Positions 29,968 through 40,400 of a stretch of DNA of 64,000 nt are shown here, piece after piece. The DNA comes from Symbiodinium natans (Eukaryota > Sar > Dinophyceae > Suessiales > Symbiodiniaceae): assembly GCA_905221605.1 (NCBI GenBank), contig CAJNDS010000058.1, positions 534,492-598,491 on the forward strand. Reading direction: 5' to 3'. The position numbers and the translations under genes were made by a program. The stretch's first letter is position 1. Each line of letters starts with the position of its first letter. A model generated the notes under the pieces. It did not search any database, had not been told where the DNA came from, and saw nothing but the letters and a program-made list of their open reading frames with translations.

Positions 29968-30119
29968 CCCTGTTTGAATTGCGGCCCCCGCCTCTTCTTG
30001 CGTAAGGAAGCTGTCCCAAACCTCTGTGACACACAGGGGCTGGGGGTTTCGGGGCCATCGAGCCCATAAGGCTCATAAGTCATAAGGTTTAGGGTTTAGG
30101 GTTTAGGGTTACGCCCGTG

Positions 30120-30450
30120 GTCTTCCACAAGTCAGGGTCAGATGATAGTTTCCGCCACCTGCTCCATCTACCCCTTACGCGAATTCGCAGTTCTTCTACA
30201 ACCATGTCCTTCCTTTTTTGTGCTCGTCCCCAAAGAATGTTCCCAGCACTTGCAACCCCAAACCCTGGACGTCCATAGGATTCGTGGGCCAAGTGATGTA
30301 ACCGGTGGATGCAGACAAAACCATAAATGCTCTCGGCCCAAAAAAGATAAGTCGGCAGGGTTCACGGCAAAGAGACTAAACCTCCAGCTAGAGTATCCTA
30401 CAGACCCTCGGCAGCAAAGAATCGTGCCTTAATTATCATTCGTTGGTAAG
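30120..30450. other. Spacer with overlapping open frames
   Basis: A plus frame at 30142-30432 (96 codons) and minus frames at 30089-30365 overlap. No family motif, so coding is unproven. Confidence 0.35.
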
Positions 30451-30507
30451 GGGGGGTGCCCCAAGCAATAAACCGCAACCCTAAGCCCAAGCCCCAAGCC
30501 CTAAAAT

Positions 30508-30772
30508 TTATTTAGCTTCGAACATCCCCACCCTCTCTGCGTAGAGATACTCTGGGTTGGGCACTGCAGGCACACTCTGCGGTTGGGCACTCCAGGGACA
30601 CTCTGGGCACTCCAAAGACACTCTGGGTTGGGCACTTCAAGGACACTCTGAGGTTGGGCACTCCGGGGATGAGTGAGGAGTAGACCGGGCGAGGAGGAGT
30701 TCCGGGTGAGGAGAAAAGTTGAGTTGAAAATCTAACAACCCCACCCGAGGGTGCGGGAAAAACCCGAAACCC
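30508..30772. mobile_element. Dispersed element family M, shorter copy
   Basis: TTAGCTTCGAACATCCCCAC begins it. About five GGTTGGGCACTCC-type units with ACACTCTG follow. The 3' flank (GACCGGGCGAGGA to AAAATCTAACAACCCCAC) matches 22262-22775 closely. Confidence 0.7.
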
Positions 30773-30894
30773 TGTTAGCCCTATATAAACCCTAGGTAAG
30801 CCGTGAGCTCGTTGAGGCTGAGCGCAAGTCCATTCGGCCGCAGCGCCGTGGTGAAATCGCATCCCTGGGCAACCAGGCAGGAAGCTCGGAATCA

Positions 30895-31000
30895 AGGGTT
30901 TGAGGGTTTGGAGTTGAGGGTTTCGGGTTTAGGGTTTAGGGTTTGAGGGTTTAGGGTTTGAGGGTTTGGAGTTGAGGGTTTCGGGTTTAGGGTTCGGGGC
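30895..31000 (+). repeat. TTTGAGGG/TTTAGGG array with 60-bp duplication
   Basis: GGGTTTGAGGGTTTGGAGTT begins near 30896 and again near 30956, showing a 60-bp internal duplication. Confidence 0.85.
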
Positions 31001-31089
31001 TTGGGGATTTCGGTGTTTGGGGCCTAGGGCTTTGGGTTTCGGTATTTTGGGGGCGCCATCCTGGTACTTGGTATCTTCGCAGGGTCGCT

Positions 31090-31203
31090 TCATGGCCCCT
31101 GGAGTGGGGGACCCCCTAATCACCCCTTCAAAATCTCTTGTAACCCAAGGGCCCATACCTTTAAAGGCGGCAAGGGACCATATTCAGGCACCATCAAACT
31201 ACA
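31090..31203. mobile_element. MITE family L, copy 2
   Basis: CATGGCCCCTGGAGTGGGGG, then TAACCCAAGGGCCCATACCT and GGGACCATATTCAGGC. It aligns with the 54788 element with small indels. Confidence 0.55.
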
Positions 31204-31326
31204 CTTCGATTGTAAGGGCGTCTAAGGCGCCTAAGGGTACTTTCATGGGGGGAGGGTGAGGCCAAAACCCTGAGGGGAGCCTGGGACGTCCCGGCAAGTT
31301 TGAGAATTGAGGTATTGGGAAGACTT

Positions 31327-31433
31327 CTTGACCCAGTAACCATCTTATAATGAGGGTACCCTGCGTTTAGCTGGTTACTTCAAAAGGAAACCCAGAACCA
31401 AAAAAGGGCAAAAGCGACCACTGGACTACCAAG
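31327..31433. mobile_element. MITE family N, copy 2
   Basis: CTTGACCCAGTAACCATCTT, then AATGAGGGTACCCTGCGTTT and CCACTGGACTACCAAG. It aligns with 48995-49113 along its length; no clear target duplication. Confidence 0.6.
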
Positions 31434-31560
31434 AAGGGGGGCTCGCGTCGGAAAATAGCGTGATGAACAGCCATAAGGCGTTCAATGTTGGGTCGAAGGT
31501 CTAGGGCGAGAACCTCAGCTGCGACCGGAACATCACGCGACCCACCCAGGTCATCCTGCA

Positions 31561-31690
31561 AACCCTAAACCCTAAACCCTAAACCCTAAACCCTAAACCC
31601 TAAACCCTAAACCCTAAACCCTAAACCCTAAACCCCAACCCCTAAACCCCAAACCCCAAACCCGAAACCCTAAACCCTAAACCCTACACC
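31561..31690 (-). repeat. CCCTAAA array
   Basis: About ten perfect units, then CCCCAAA variants. Imperfect direct repeats CCCAGGTCATCCTGCA and CCAGTGCCATCCGCA flank it. Confidence 0.9.
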
Positions 31691-31749
31691 CCAGTGCCAT
31701 CCGCAGTCCAACAGCATCAATGACCGATGGTTGATCGGCGACCAACATG

Positions 31750-31838
31750 GGAGTCCCCCAATATAGACCCCGAAATTGTATAGGATCTCGTTAAAATAAG
31801 GACCCCAATAAGGTACCCCTAATATCGTAAACCCCCCC
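31750..31838. mobile_element. MITE family H, copy 1
   Basis: Shares CCAATATAGACCCC, AATAAGGACCCCAATAAGGT and ACCCCTAATATCGTAAACCC with the copies at 31893, 47268 and 63198. The left inverted end is partly deleted. Confidence 0.65.
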
Positions 31839-31892
31839 ACGTCTTCGGAGACAGATTCGCCGTACGCAGTGGCTGTCTCGCAGTTATGAGGT

Positions 31893-32034
31893 GGGGGTTT
31901 ACGAACATCAGGGGCCCCCCAGTATCGATCCAGAAAGCAGGATCCCCTTATAATCAGGACCCGAATAAGGTACCCCTAACCCTAAACCCTAAACCCTAAA
32001 CCCTAAACCCTAAACCCTAACTTCAGAAACCCCC
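31893..32034. mobile_element. MITE family H split by a CCCTAAA array
   Basis: The left end GTGGGGGTTTACGAACATCA is followed by a normal interior to AATAAGGTACCCCTAA. An array (31982-32020) follows, then the right end CTTCAGAAACCCCCAG. Confidence 0.75.
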
Positions 32035-32140
32035 AGGTCACAGATTCCTGAACCCTAAACCCTAAACCACCCTCCAAGGCCCCTGCTGGTCAAAGCCCGC
32101 CTCTTGCTGCACCTTTGGCAGCTCCTCGGTCGCTCCCCGT

Positions 32141-32450
32141 AGGGTTTAGGGTTTAGGGTTTAGGGGTTAGGGTTTAGGGTTTAGGGGTTGGGGGTTGGGG
32201 GTTGGGGGTTAGGGTTTAGGGTTTAGGGTCCCTTCCCCAGGTTTAGGGCTTCGGGCTTAGGATTCATAAGGCGAAGCCCCTGCCTTCTCAAACAAGTCGG
32301 GACATTGGACATTGTGGGTGCATGTCTATTGTAGAGGCGAAGTTCTGTTTGGGGTGAAGGGTAGACTTCCCAGGACCCAAAAGTATGTTTATGTTCGACC
32401 CGAACCCTAAACCCTAAACCCTGAACCCTAAACCCTAAACCCTAAACCAC
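32141..32450. repeat. TTTAGGG/TTGGGGG array and reversed CCCTAAA array
   Basis: TTTAGGG with a GGGGGTT block at 32141-32230; CCCTAAA at 32402-32450. Confidence 0.8.
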
Positions 32451-32866
32451 TCCTCGGTTTGGGGCGGGTCTCGGTGGCTTATAAGGGAGTTCACGTATTT
32501 GACGCTTTATGTCTATTGGGGTAATATGCGCATGCTGCAACGATTCTTCCGATTAGCATTTGCACAACAAAACTACTGCCTCATGAGTTTCAACGTTTGA
32601 TTATCCACGCCGTTGATGTTGCTTGTTCTTGCCACTATTAGGTTTATTATTCTTGATGGTGGTTTTCTAAGGGGGGGGGGTGCCGGGGGAAAGCAGCTAG
32701 TTTTTGCGCTTTCGACAACTCGTCTTGGCTAGGTCATTTCAAAGAGATTCATGAAGAAAGGATTCTGCAGATAGGACCAGTCAAAGACTCCAAAGCAGCG
32801 TCCTCGTCGCAGGGAAGCTTCCAAACCTGAGCGGCCAGGAACCCAGAAATCTTTCAACAAATCAAA
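32451..32866. other. Spacer
   Basis: Unique-looking, almost free of telomere-like units; no ORF of note. Confidence 0.45.
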
Positions 32867-32867
32867 G

Positions 32868-32893
32868 ACACACACACACACACACACACACAG
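32868..32893. repeat. (CA)n microsatellite
   Basis: About thirteen CA units. Confidence 0.95.
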
Positions 32894-33077
32894 ACACTCG
32901 AGAGGGTTGGTCTAGTGTGCTGTTCGACTGCTGGTGGTAGCGATCTCAAGTCACTGCTGCCCTCGTCAGGCAGTGAGTGATGCAAGTGCGCTACCCTCCA
33001 CCCCATGTCTTCGGCATCCATGAAACTATGCTGTGCTTGTCACATGTACAGCGATTGCTATATAACACACCTACACA

Positions 33078-33128
33078 CTCATACTCCCTCCCTCCCTCCC
33101 TCCCTGCCTCCTGCCTCCATCGCTCCCT

Positions 33129-33180
<52 letters not shown>

Positions 33181-33204
33181 CTCTCTCTCTCTCTCTCTCC
33201 CCTC
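33078..33204. repeat. (CCCT)n then (CT)n microsatellite
   Basis: CCCT tetramers with CCTG breaks, then about 60 bp of CT. Ser/Leu- and Arg/Glu-repeat frames across it are artefacts. Confidence 0.95.
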
Positions 33205-33312
33205 TCTCCGCTCTCGCCGAGTGCTCGACTGTAGCATTGCCCGACGATGCGGCATCCTGGCATGAGGCGCGCAGAGCCACTTGCAAAGCTGGCAAGGCTT
33301 CGTTCACTCGCA

Positions 33313-33564
33313 CCCTAGACCCTAAACCCTAAGCCCTCAACCACAATCCCAAAACCCTAAACCCTAAACCCTAAACCCTACACCCTAAACCCCCCAGAAG
33401 CCTACAGTGCCCTACGACGCTGAAGCCCAGACCACCCCTGCCTGAGTCAAGTTGAACCATGGTGGCTCACCTCGGTCTATGCCGCCCTACAGTTCGCCTA
33501 TACGGAATTGTAGCTTGGGGTTTAGGGTTTAGGGCTTAGGGTTTAGGGTGTAGGGTTTAGGGTT
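33313..33564. repeat. CCCTAAA then TTTAGGG arrays
   Basis: 33313-33392 C-strand, 33517-33564 G-strand. Confidence 0.85.
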
Positions 33565-33754
33565 CAGCATCTCAAGTTCAAGCATTTACTAGTCTTAGCG
33601 AAGCTCGCGACTGCGGTTCGAGTTTATACGCAGCCACCCTTTGGATCCCATGACGATGCCTTGTGCCACGAAGCCCTGTACTCCAAAACCCAGACAGTCT
33701 TTTGTTTGGCCATGCGAGGTTCTGCCAGGAAGCCTCTAAACCCCGAACCCGAAA

Positions 33755-33858
33755 TTTACCCTAAACCCTAAACCCTAAACCCTAAACCCTAAACCCTAAA
33801 CCCTAAACCCTAAACCCTAAACCCTAAACCCTAAACCCTAAACCCTAAACCCTAAACC
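33755..33858 (-). repeat. CCCTAAA array, highly regular
   Basis: About fifteen perfect heptamers. Confidence 0.95.
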
Positions 33859-34136
33859 CCGTCCCGTTGGGTGGGGAGGGCCCTGGGCGATGTAGCGAAA
33901 GTCTTGACCAAACTCTACTTGCAAGCGCACCCTCTGTCACTAAGGGCAATGCTCTCCGCGTTCGCGCCCTCAAAAACCTAGTCACAGACCCTCATCGAGT
34001 CCAGATATCCCAAAGCGCCTTCGAAGAATTGTTAAAGGTCTTCTTAGAGATTGATTCGGAGAGCTCGCTAGTAAACCCTAGACCCTAAACCCGAACCTTA
34101 AACCCCATTGCTTCTTATGGCGCAGCCACACACACC

Positions 34137-34190
34137 AAACCCTAAACCCTAAACCCTAAACCCTAAACCCTAAACCCTAAACCCTAAACC
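34137..34190 (-). repeat. CCCTAAA array flanked by CACACACC
   Basis: About seven units. CCACACACACC precedes (34126-34136) and CCACACACC follows (34189-34197). Confidence 0.9.
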
Positions 34191-34275
34191 ACACACCGAG
34201 GAGTCAGCAACGCACAACACCAAAGAGCGCCGAGGCCATCACCAGACAACCTCCGCACGGCCGCCTCACACAGAG

Positions 34276-34460
34276 GAGTTTAGGGTTTAGGGTTTAGGGT
34301 TTAGGGTTAGGAGGCTTTCTGGGAACTGTGGGTTGATGTGTAAGGCTTCGGATTTCGGCGTTTTCGGTTGTTTTTGGGGTTTTAGGGTTTTAGGGCTTCA
34401 GGGTTTTAGGGTTTTAGGGTTTATGGTTTTAGGGCTTTAGGGTTTTTAGGGCTTTAAGGT
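34276..34460 (+). repeat. TTTAGGG and TTTTAGGG arrays
   Basis: Heptamers at 34276-34314; octamer-like TTTTAGGG/CTTTAGGG at 34377-34460. Confidence 0.8.
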
Positions 34461-35005
34461 TGGAGGGGAAAGGGATGGGCGCTGCGATTTCACTGTGTCT
34501 GTGTGTGGCTTCATTTAGGGTTTAGGGTTTAGGCCTTGGGTATTCGGATTTATGGCTGAGTGTTGGGCCAGGGGTTGAGGCAATCATGAAGCGGGACATC
34601 CGTCCGAACTCGAGTAAAGTAGATTATGAACCCACGAGGAGTCTGATTTCAGAGATTTTCCAAAGACCACACAATGCAAGGGTGTGGGAACGTTTTGAGC
34701 CTAAGGGCAACCCCCGACCCCTTGGCCCTAAACCCTGACCTAAAACCACGGGTACGCCCCAAACTCGCTTCTTCGCACGAAGTGCAGAAGCCATAATATC
34801 CGCGCCCGCAAAGCCGCCAGTGAGTCCCGGGGTCAAGGTTCAAGTGGGGTCAGAGCCTAAAGCTCTTTCGACCCTAAGCCCGAAACCTAAGCGAAGTCAG
34901 GCTAAGCGGTGTTCAAAGCTTTTATTACGGAATTGCAGCGCATCCACCCCCCCCCCCCCCAAGCCGTACACCAAGGGATCAGGGTTTCCGGTTTGTGTAG
35001 GCTGT
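34461..35005. other. Spacer
   Basis: Overlapping minus frames at 34624-34843 and a plus frame at 34820-35056 lack motifs. Short array at 34514-34532. Confidence 0.35.
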
Positions 35006-35153
35006 AGGGTCCACTGCTGCTTGGAGGTTCAGGGTACAATTTCGCCCCAATTATGAGTGTACTTCTAAGTTCCCCTCAGTCCCCTACGTAAGTTATCAGT
35101 AGACTCATAATTGGGGTCATAAGCACCCCTGAACCTCCTAAGTGGACCTTTAA
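35006..35153. mobile_element. MITE family K, long hairpin
   Basis: AGGGTCCACT, then TTGGAGGTTCAGGG, at the left; CCCTGAACCTCC, then AGTGGACCTT, at the right. CCCCAATTATGAGT is mirrored inside. The stems are nearly complete. Confidence 0.75.
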
Positions 35154-35465
35154 GGGAGTCTGGGATGTAGGGGTCAAAGGGCTGTAGCATTGGAGATGCT
35201 CCAGGACGTGCTACACCATGGGTTGCTACCCTAGGCTTTAGGGTTTAGGGTTTAGGGTTTAGGAATTAGCAGCTATTAGTCCTTACCTTATGAACCCCTG
35301 AGGCCAAACCCTAAACCCCAACCCCTAAACCACCCGCAAGGGCTGATTTAGGAGGCGTTGTGTAGTCTTCGGGACCCAAAAAACCGGCAACGAACAAAAC
35401 AAACATACTCCTTACACCCTAACCCTAAACCCGAACTCCCAAACCTCAACTCGGGGGCCCTGCAA

Positions 35466-35506
35466 CCCTAAACCCTAAACCCTAAACCCTAAACCCTAAA
35501 CCCTAC
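35466..35506 (-). repeat. CCCTAAA array
   Basis: Six perfect units. A short TTTAGGG array at 35237-35262 faces it. Confidence 0.9.
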
Positions 35507-35644
35507 TTGTTTTCACAACGGACAGCTGCATGTGGCCTGGTACTTTACAGATTGGGCGGCATGCACTTCCCCACGGGCTCTGAGTGGAAGTGGTGCTAAG
35601 CTTAAGGTGCTTAGGCTGTTTTGGCTGTGGCTTGAGGGCTTGAG

Positions 35645-35743
35645 GGCTTAGGGCTTAGGGCTTAGGGCTTAGGGCTTAGGGCTTAGGGCTTAGGGCTTAG
35701 GGCTTAGGGCTTAGGGTTTAGGGTTTAGGGTTTAGGGTTTAGG
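35645..35743 (+). repeat. CTTAGGG array switching to TTTAGGG
   Basis: About ten homogeneous CTTAGGG units, then about five TTTAGGG units. Confidence 0.95.
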
Positions 35744-35880
35744 AGGGTGTAGGATGCTTGGGATGCAGCGAGATTGTAGAACACGTGGTAGGGTCTCGGT
35801 TTTCGGGCCTCTGGACATCCCGAACCTGGGATGGAACGTGTCCTACTCAGAGCCCTTAAGGGGCGCGTTGTGTGGCTTGG

Positions 35881-36174
35881 CTAGTCCTCGCCTGAGCCTG
35901 TGTTTAGTAGGGATCCGTCTGCTTCTGTACCAGCTAGACGGATCCAGACTACACCGGCTGCCCAGACGACGGCACTGCAGCCGGAGCACAGCAGCGCGAG
36001 AAAGCTGCCGGTACTAAATGCGACCATGGCAAGGAACACAGGGAAGGCCACCCAGTATGCCAGAACTATGGGCAGGGCCGCCAAGGAGTGCACCACCAAG
36101 CCCACCGCGACCAGCAGCACGAAGGGAAAGAGCAGCAAGAACGCAAATGCATCCCCGAGGTCGGACCGGTCCTG
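35881..36174 (-). other. Exon-like hydrophobic open frame
   Basis: An open minus-strand frame of about 97 codons with no ATG near its 5' end. It carries about three hydrophobic stretches (LLLFPFVLLVAVGLVV, ALPIVLAYWVAFPVFLAMVAF, LLCSGCSAVVWAAGVVW) and a polar tail ending at the stop at 35881. An AG lies at its upstream edge (TGACAG on the minus strand), so it could be the last exon of a membrane protein gene. No family is recognised. Overlapping plus-strand frames exist, so chance is possible. Confidence 0.25.
35911..35945. repeat. Short hairpin GGATCCGTCT/AGACGGATCC
   Basis: Perfect 10-bp arms with a 15-base loop, inside the exon-like frame. Confidence 0.8.
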
Positions 36175-36209
36175 TCATGGGCTTTAAAGCGACCACGGGG
36201 CCCAAATGA

Positions 36210-36592
36210 ACCGCCCCAAAAAGGGTTTATGTTTCAGATACCTGAATATAGGATCTGTTGTATAGGGGTATAGCACTATAAGCCCAAAACCCCGAACCCT
36301 ATACCCTTGTCATAAAGGAACTTCTAGGCTCGAACATGTAGCATGCTGCACCCTAATTTGGGGCGACACCTGGTATTTAGAGTTTAGGGTCAAGGCTAGG
36401 GTCTAGGATTTAGGATCTAGGGTCTACGGTTTACGGTAAAGGGTGGTCTCCCGGAGCCTCAACTACATCAGCACTACATCATCCTGCTGCAATGGGGGAG
36501 GCCTAGGGCTTCGGGCTTAGGGTTTCGGGTTTAGAGGCTTTGGGCACCTTACGGTACCCCCAACAAACATAAAGTCAGACAGGGAACGCTGC
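36210..36592. other. Spacer before the LINE
   Basis: Degenerate TTTAGGG traces at 36380-36440 and 36500-36535; no gene seen. Confidence 0.4.
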
Positions 36593-36608
36593 AGGGTTTA
36601 GGGTTTAG

Positions 36609-36707
36609 TCGGTCGGTACGAACTGAGAGACTGTCCAAGTCGCGTCGAAAGTGCAGCTTACTGGCACAGATAAAGAAGACAAAAACATGCGGAAAATTAA
36701 TTACGAC
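36609..36707 (-). other. Putative LINE 3' untranslated tail
   Basis: Ninety-nine bases separate the LINE stop codon from the CTAAACCCTAAACCCTGCAG junction. There is no poly-A or simple tandem tail. The tail ends in CCGACCGA just before the telomeric heptamers, so those heptamers could be either the target or the element's own 3' end. Confidence 0.4.
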
Positions 36708-37420
36708 TCACAGCCATGCTCGTATCAGCGCCCTGCCATTCGGTAGGTGCTCCGCAAACCTACTCGGGGCACGGGCCTGAAGACGAGCCTGCGCCATGGC
36801 CTCAACTACGTCCAGAAGACAAGGGTCAAGTTTGCGAACCGGTTCAATGAAAGAAACCAAGTCGACTGGCAGAATGTCCGAAAGGGCAGCTATGAGATCA
36901 GGGCCACTGGAAGGGTCCCAATGCCTTCGAGGGCCCTGTGCCCGAATGGCGGGCCAAAGCTGCGGTGGCTTGTCCTGCTCAGAAGTGGCTGGGGTCCATT
37001 CAGGTTGAACAGTGGCCATGAGAGCTGGCAAACAAGCCGTTTGACCTCTGGCCAGGTGCAGAAACAAGCGTTGCTGCGACCAGAACTGCGTGAGGCACCA
37101 CCTGCAAGTAGTGCCCGAGCAGTAGTCGCGTGCAATGTGCTGATGCATGTGTGCCTGCAGTCTATGAGCTGCTAGGTGGGATGTTGAGGGAAAGACTGCC
37201 GAGCAGGAGGGGCAGCAGTGGTTTCCAATCTCTGTTGTGCCCACCAGAGGTCTCATGTTCAGCGCACGGGCCCTGAGCTGAAATACGGCCCAGCCATGCA
37301 GAGTCTCAGTTTGGCGGCGGACTGCAGTAGCTGCCGCCTTTACCAACTTGGACTCCATAGTCAGGACCAATTCAGCAATCCCTTCAACATGTTGTTGAGA
37401 GCGCTGGCAAAAGGGGCCTA
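36708..37420 (-). CDS. LINE C-terminal zinc-finger segment, displaced by a frameshift
   Basis: About 235 residues that continue the LINE polyprotein in a frame shifted by +1 (or -2). A CPSC...HxxxxHMH cluster (codons near 37203-37220 and just below) is followed by a CRWC...H cluster (about 37083-37100). These look like the paired C2H2-type nucleic-acid-binding fingers found at LINE C-termini. The protein ends at RAWL and a TGA at 36708. The same frame is open upstream as far as 38378, but there it runs out of frame through the RT domain and is only a shadow. The switch probably lies near the CCCCTTTT run (minus strand) at about 37395-37425, so a one-base indel in a homopolymer, real or a sequence error, is the simplest cause. 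Confidence 0.7.
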
Positions 37421-40400
37421 TCGAAGAGGGCAGGCGCCCATTCCATCGCGAAGGCCAAGTCGCGCTGTATCTGCGCGAGCCAAGTGTCGGCGCTGCAGCG
37501 CGCGTGTGTACACAGGAGGTCCCACAGCGACTGGTTATCTGAGCGGAAGATCCTGACCAGCAGCCGCATCCGTTGCATGAGCAACAGCGCAGCCGGGCAG
37601 TAGGCCCTGAGAATGCCGCACAGTTCCGGCATGTTGGGGTACGCAGGATGGTGTGTCCTACGGTCCTCGGGGAGGAGATAACGGAGGGCTGAGCAAATTT
37701 TGGACTCCCACGCGTGCAGCGCCGGCGCAGTCGGGATCCACACTCCCACGTTGTGCACGGCCATAGCAAGTGGTACCTCCTGGAAAAGCGTCCACCTGCC
37801 TGATAAGGGTATGGCCGAATTGCGGAAAACATGTCGACCGAGGGGACGTGTGGCAGACAAGGCCTGCGCGGCTTTGCGGTCCAGGTCTGGGGCGGGGTCC
37901 GCTTGTGCATCCAGAGTGGTTCCGAGGTGGACATATCGGTGGACGACACTGAGGTGCACAGGGGGCCCGTGCGCGTCAGGCACACTGACAACATGCTCGT
38001 CTTGCAAGAGCCGGGTTTTGGCGCATTTGGCACCTTCGCCGTGTAGGGCGCATATCGCCTCAGTCTTGCCTCTGTTGTAATTCGGGTCCATTGCACGTCG
38101 CACGTAGGCAGAGTGCACAATGGCACACGCGCGTATGAGGCGGGGTCGCAGCTCAGAGCACCGCGTTGCATGCACAGGGACGCAAAGATCGTCCGCCCAC
38201 GCCGGTTGGACCAAGGGACCCTCACCTGGTCCTGAAAGGAGCCCCTCACTGTGCATTCGTTCCCGGATTTCAACCAGAGCGTCGCACATAACAAAGCCAA
38301 ACAGGGCGTCACTGACAGTGTCCCCTGGCCGAGTTCCGACCTGTGTTCTATGAACAACCTTTTGGCCTCTGGCGACAAAGCCTGCGTGAGCGAACCAAGA
38401 GTTCACAATGGCTTGGTTGTGTGCAGACATACCGGCTGTCAGCGCCTTGCCCTGGATCCACTCAAGGACAGTGTGCACCGTTGTTGGTTTGACTTGCATG
38501 CGCGCCAAGATTTGGCACAAGGCCTCGTCATCCAGCTGCTGCGTGGCCAGACACTGGCGTATCACCCTGTAGAAGGCGGCGCGGGTGTCCACAAAAAGGA
38601 GTGCCAAAGAAGTGGAGGTATCTGCCGCGATGCGCAAGAGTGTGCACAGATAGTGCGTTAATTGGGAAGAATCGCTTCCTGGGACACTCCCTTGCAGGCA
38701 AGTGGGGCGAAGGCAGTTCAACTCCTCGACAAGGGCACTTCGATGCAGGCGGCGGAAAACCTTACCTATCCCCTCAAACAGGTAGATAGCTCTATGACCG
38801 CTGATCGAGGCTTCGGCTCCTTTTTTGAGAAGGGTGAGCAACATGGAGGTCGAGAATCGTACAGGTTCGGTGATTCTGACCTGTTGCTTAACCAAAAGTG
38901 GGAACCAGTGTCGTGCACACGCTGGGGCATTGGCTCTCCATAGTTCGTTTGGTACGCCTGAAAGTCCCGAGGCTTTCCCCGGCGCCAGCTTGCGGAGCGC
39001 AGTCTCCAACATAAGCAAGGTGGGTAGCTCCTTGATGTCGAAGGGCTCGGAGGGTTTAGGGGTAGGCTGCACCATCTCGGCTAGCTCTCGCGCGTTGAGG
39101 GGATCAGCTACCTCCAGAGCTCCAAAGTGCTTAGCACGGATGTCCTGAGCCTCCGCGAAGCACTGGGCCGTATATCCACTAGCGTCGGTTACAACTGGGA
39201 GTGGACCCCAGGGCTTTTGGACATTCTTGGACGCCGGCCGAAGGCATCGAAGTGCACGGTACACCGCCTTGGAGTCGCGGTCTATGGTACCCTCTTTAAG
39301 CTTCTGGGCGATGTTAGTGGCGTAGGCAACCCGGTCCATGTTAAGTTGGAGCCTGACAGTGAGAATGGTGAGAGAGACAGTATGCTGCCAAAGTGCCACG
39401 CACCATCTGTCCATTTTTGGCGGTCGCAAGTCGGGCGGCACGGGGCGCCCCGGGCGATGCCATCGAGCAATAGCTCGCTTGAGCTGGAGAGTTCTGCACC
39501 TTTTTTCTGCCAGAACAAGTTGCTTCTTAGCGGTCTTTCTGGCCCGAAGTGACTGCAAAGCCGCTTCAGACACGTACGCCTTGCGTGCTGGTGAAGCCTT
39601 CTGTTCTGCTTGATGATGGAAAAGCCTGTTGCGTGCCGCTTTTAGCAGGGTTTCGGCATGAGAATGCACATCACATTGCCAGGGAATCGAGTTTGCGCAA
39701 ACGGAGGCAGCCACAGCGGCGTAAGCCTCAGGAGCCAGGGACCTGAAGGTATTTCGAGGCGGTGTGGCAGCGCTGCTTCCTTTTGAAAACAAACTAATGT
39801 CCATTACTAGGGCCTTGTGGTCATCATGGTGATTAAGCAAATCGAAGCCATGTTCCGGGACAACCTTGGCTTGGGTAAAATGGGCCAGAGGTGCCGCAAT
39901 GTAGTCCAGCCTGGACTGACGCCACGTGAAGGGGTCGGCCCCTTGCAGAATGTGGGCATGAGTATTCAAAAGGGCCAGACCAAAGCGCGCGCAGAGTTGA
40001 GAGATGCGTTCTCCGGCCCAGTCCTGCGCGCCAACTGCAACTGTTCCAACATGGGGCTGTGACTCTATACTGATTTTTGCATTAGCATCCCCCAGCAGTA
40101 CAATCGGCCAGTTGCGTGCCCAACGCTGGAGCTTGTGGTCAAAGTCATTCCACCAAGCTTCTCGGACCTCGAGCGGTGACAAGCTGTGGGGCGCATGGAA
40201 GGTAGTGAACAGGGCACGGCACCAAGGGCTGGAATGTGACACGGCAAGGCAGGTGGGCGAGGAGTGCAGAACACTGAAATGCTCATGGCTTACACAAGAC
40301 CCTAATTGGCCAGAAACCCATGGTACAGAGGAGCGAAACCAAAGTGCACAGCCTTCATGTCCTGCGGCTGCAGCGGAATGGAAACGCAGCCAGGTGCCTT

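Noticed and set aside
32977-33313. Ser/Leu- and Arg/Glu-repeat ORFs on both strands
   Set aside because: Translations of the CT/CCCT microsatellite.
37430-38378. 5' part of the 556-codon minus frame
   Set aside because: It runs through the RT domain in the wrong frame; only its last roughly 235 codons carry zinc-finger motifs.
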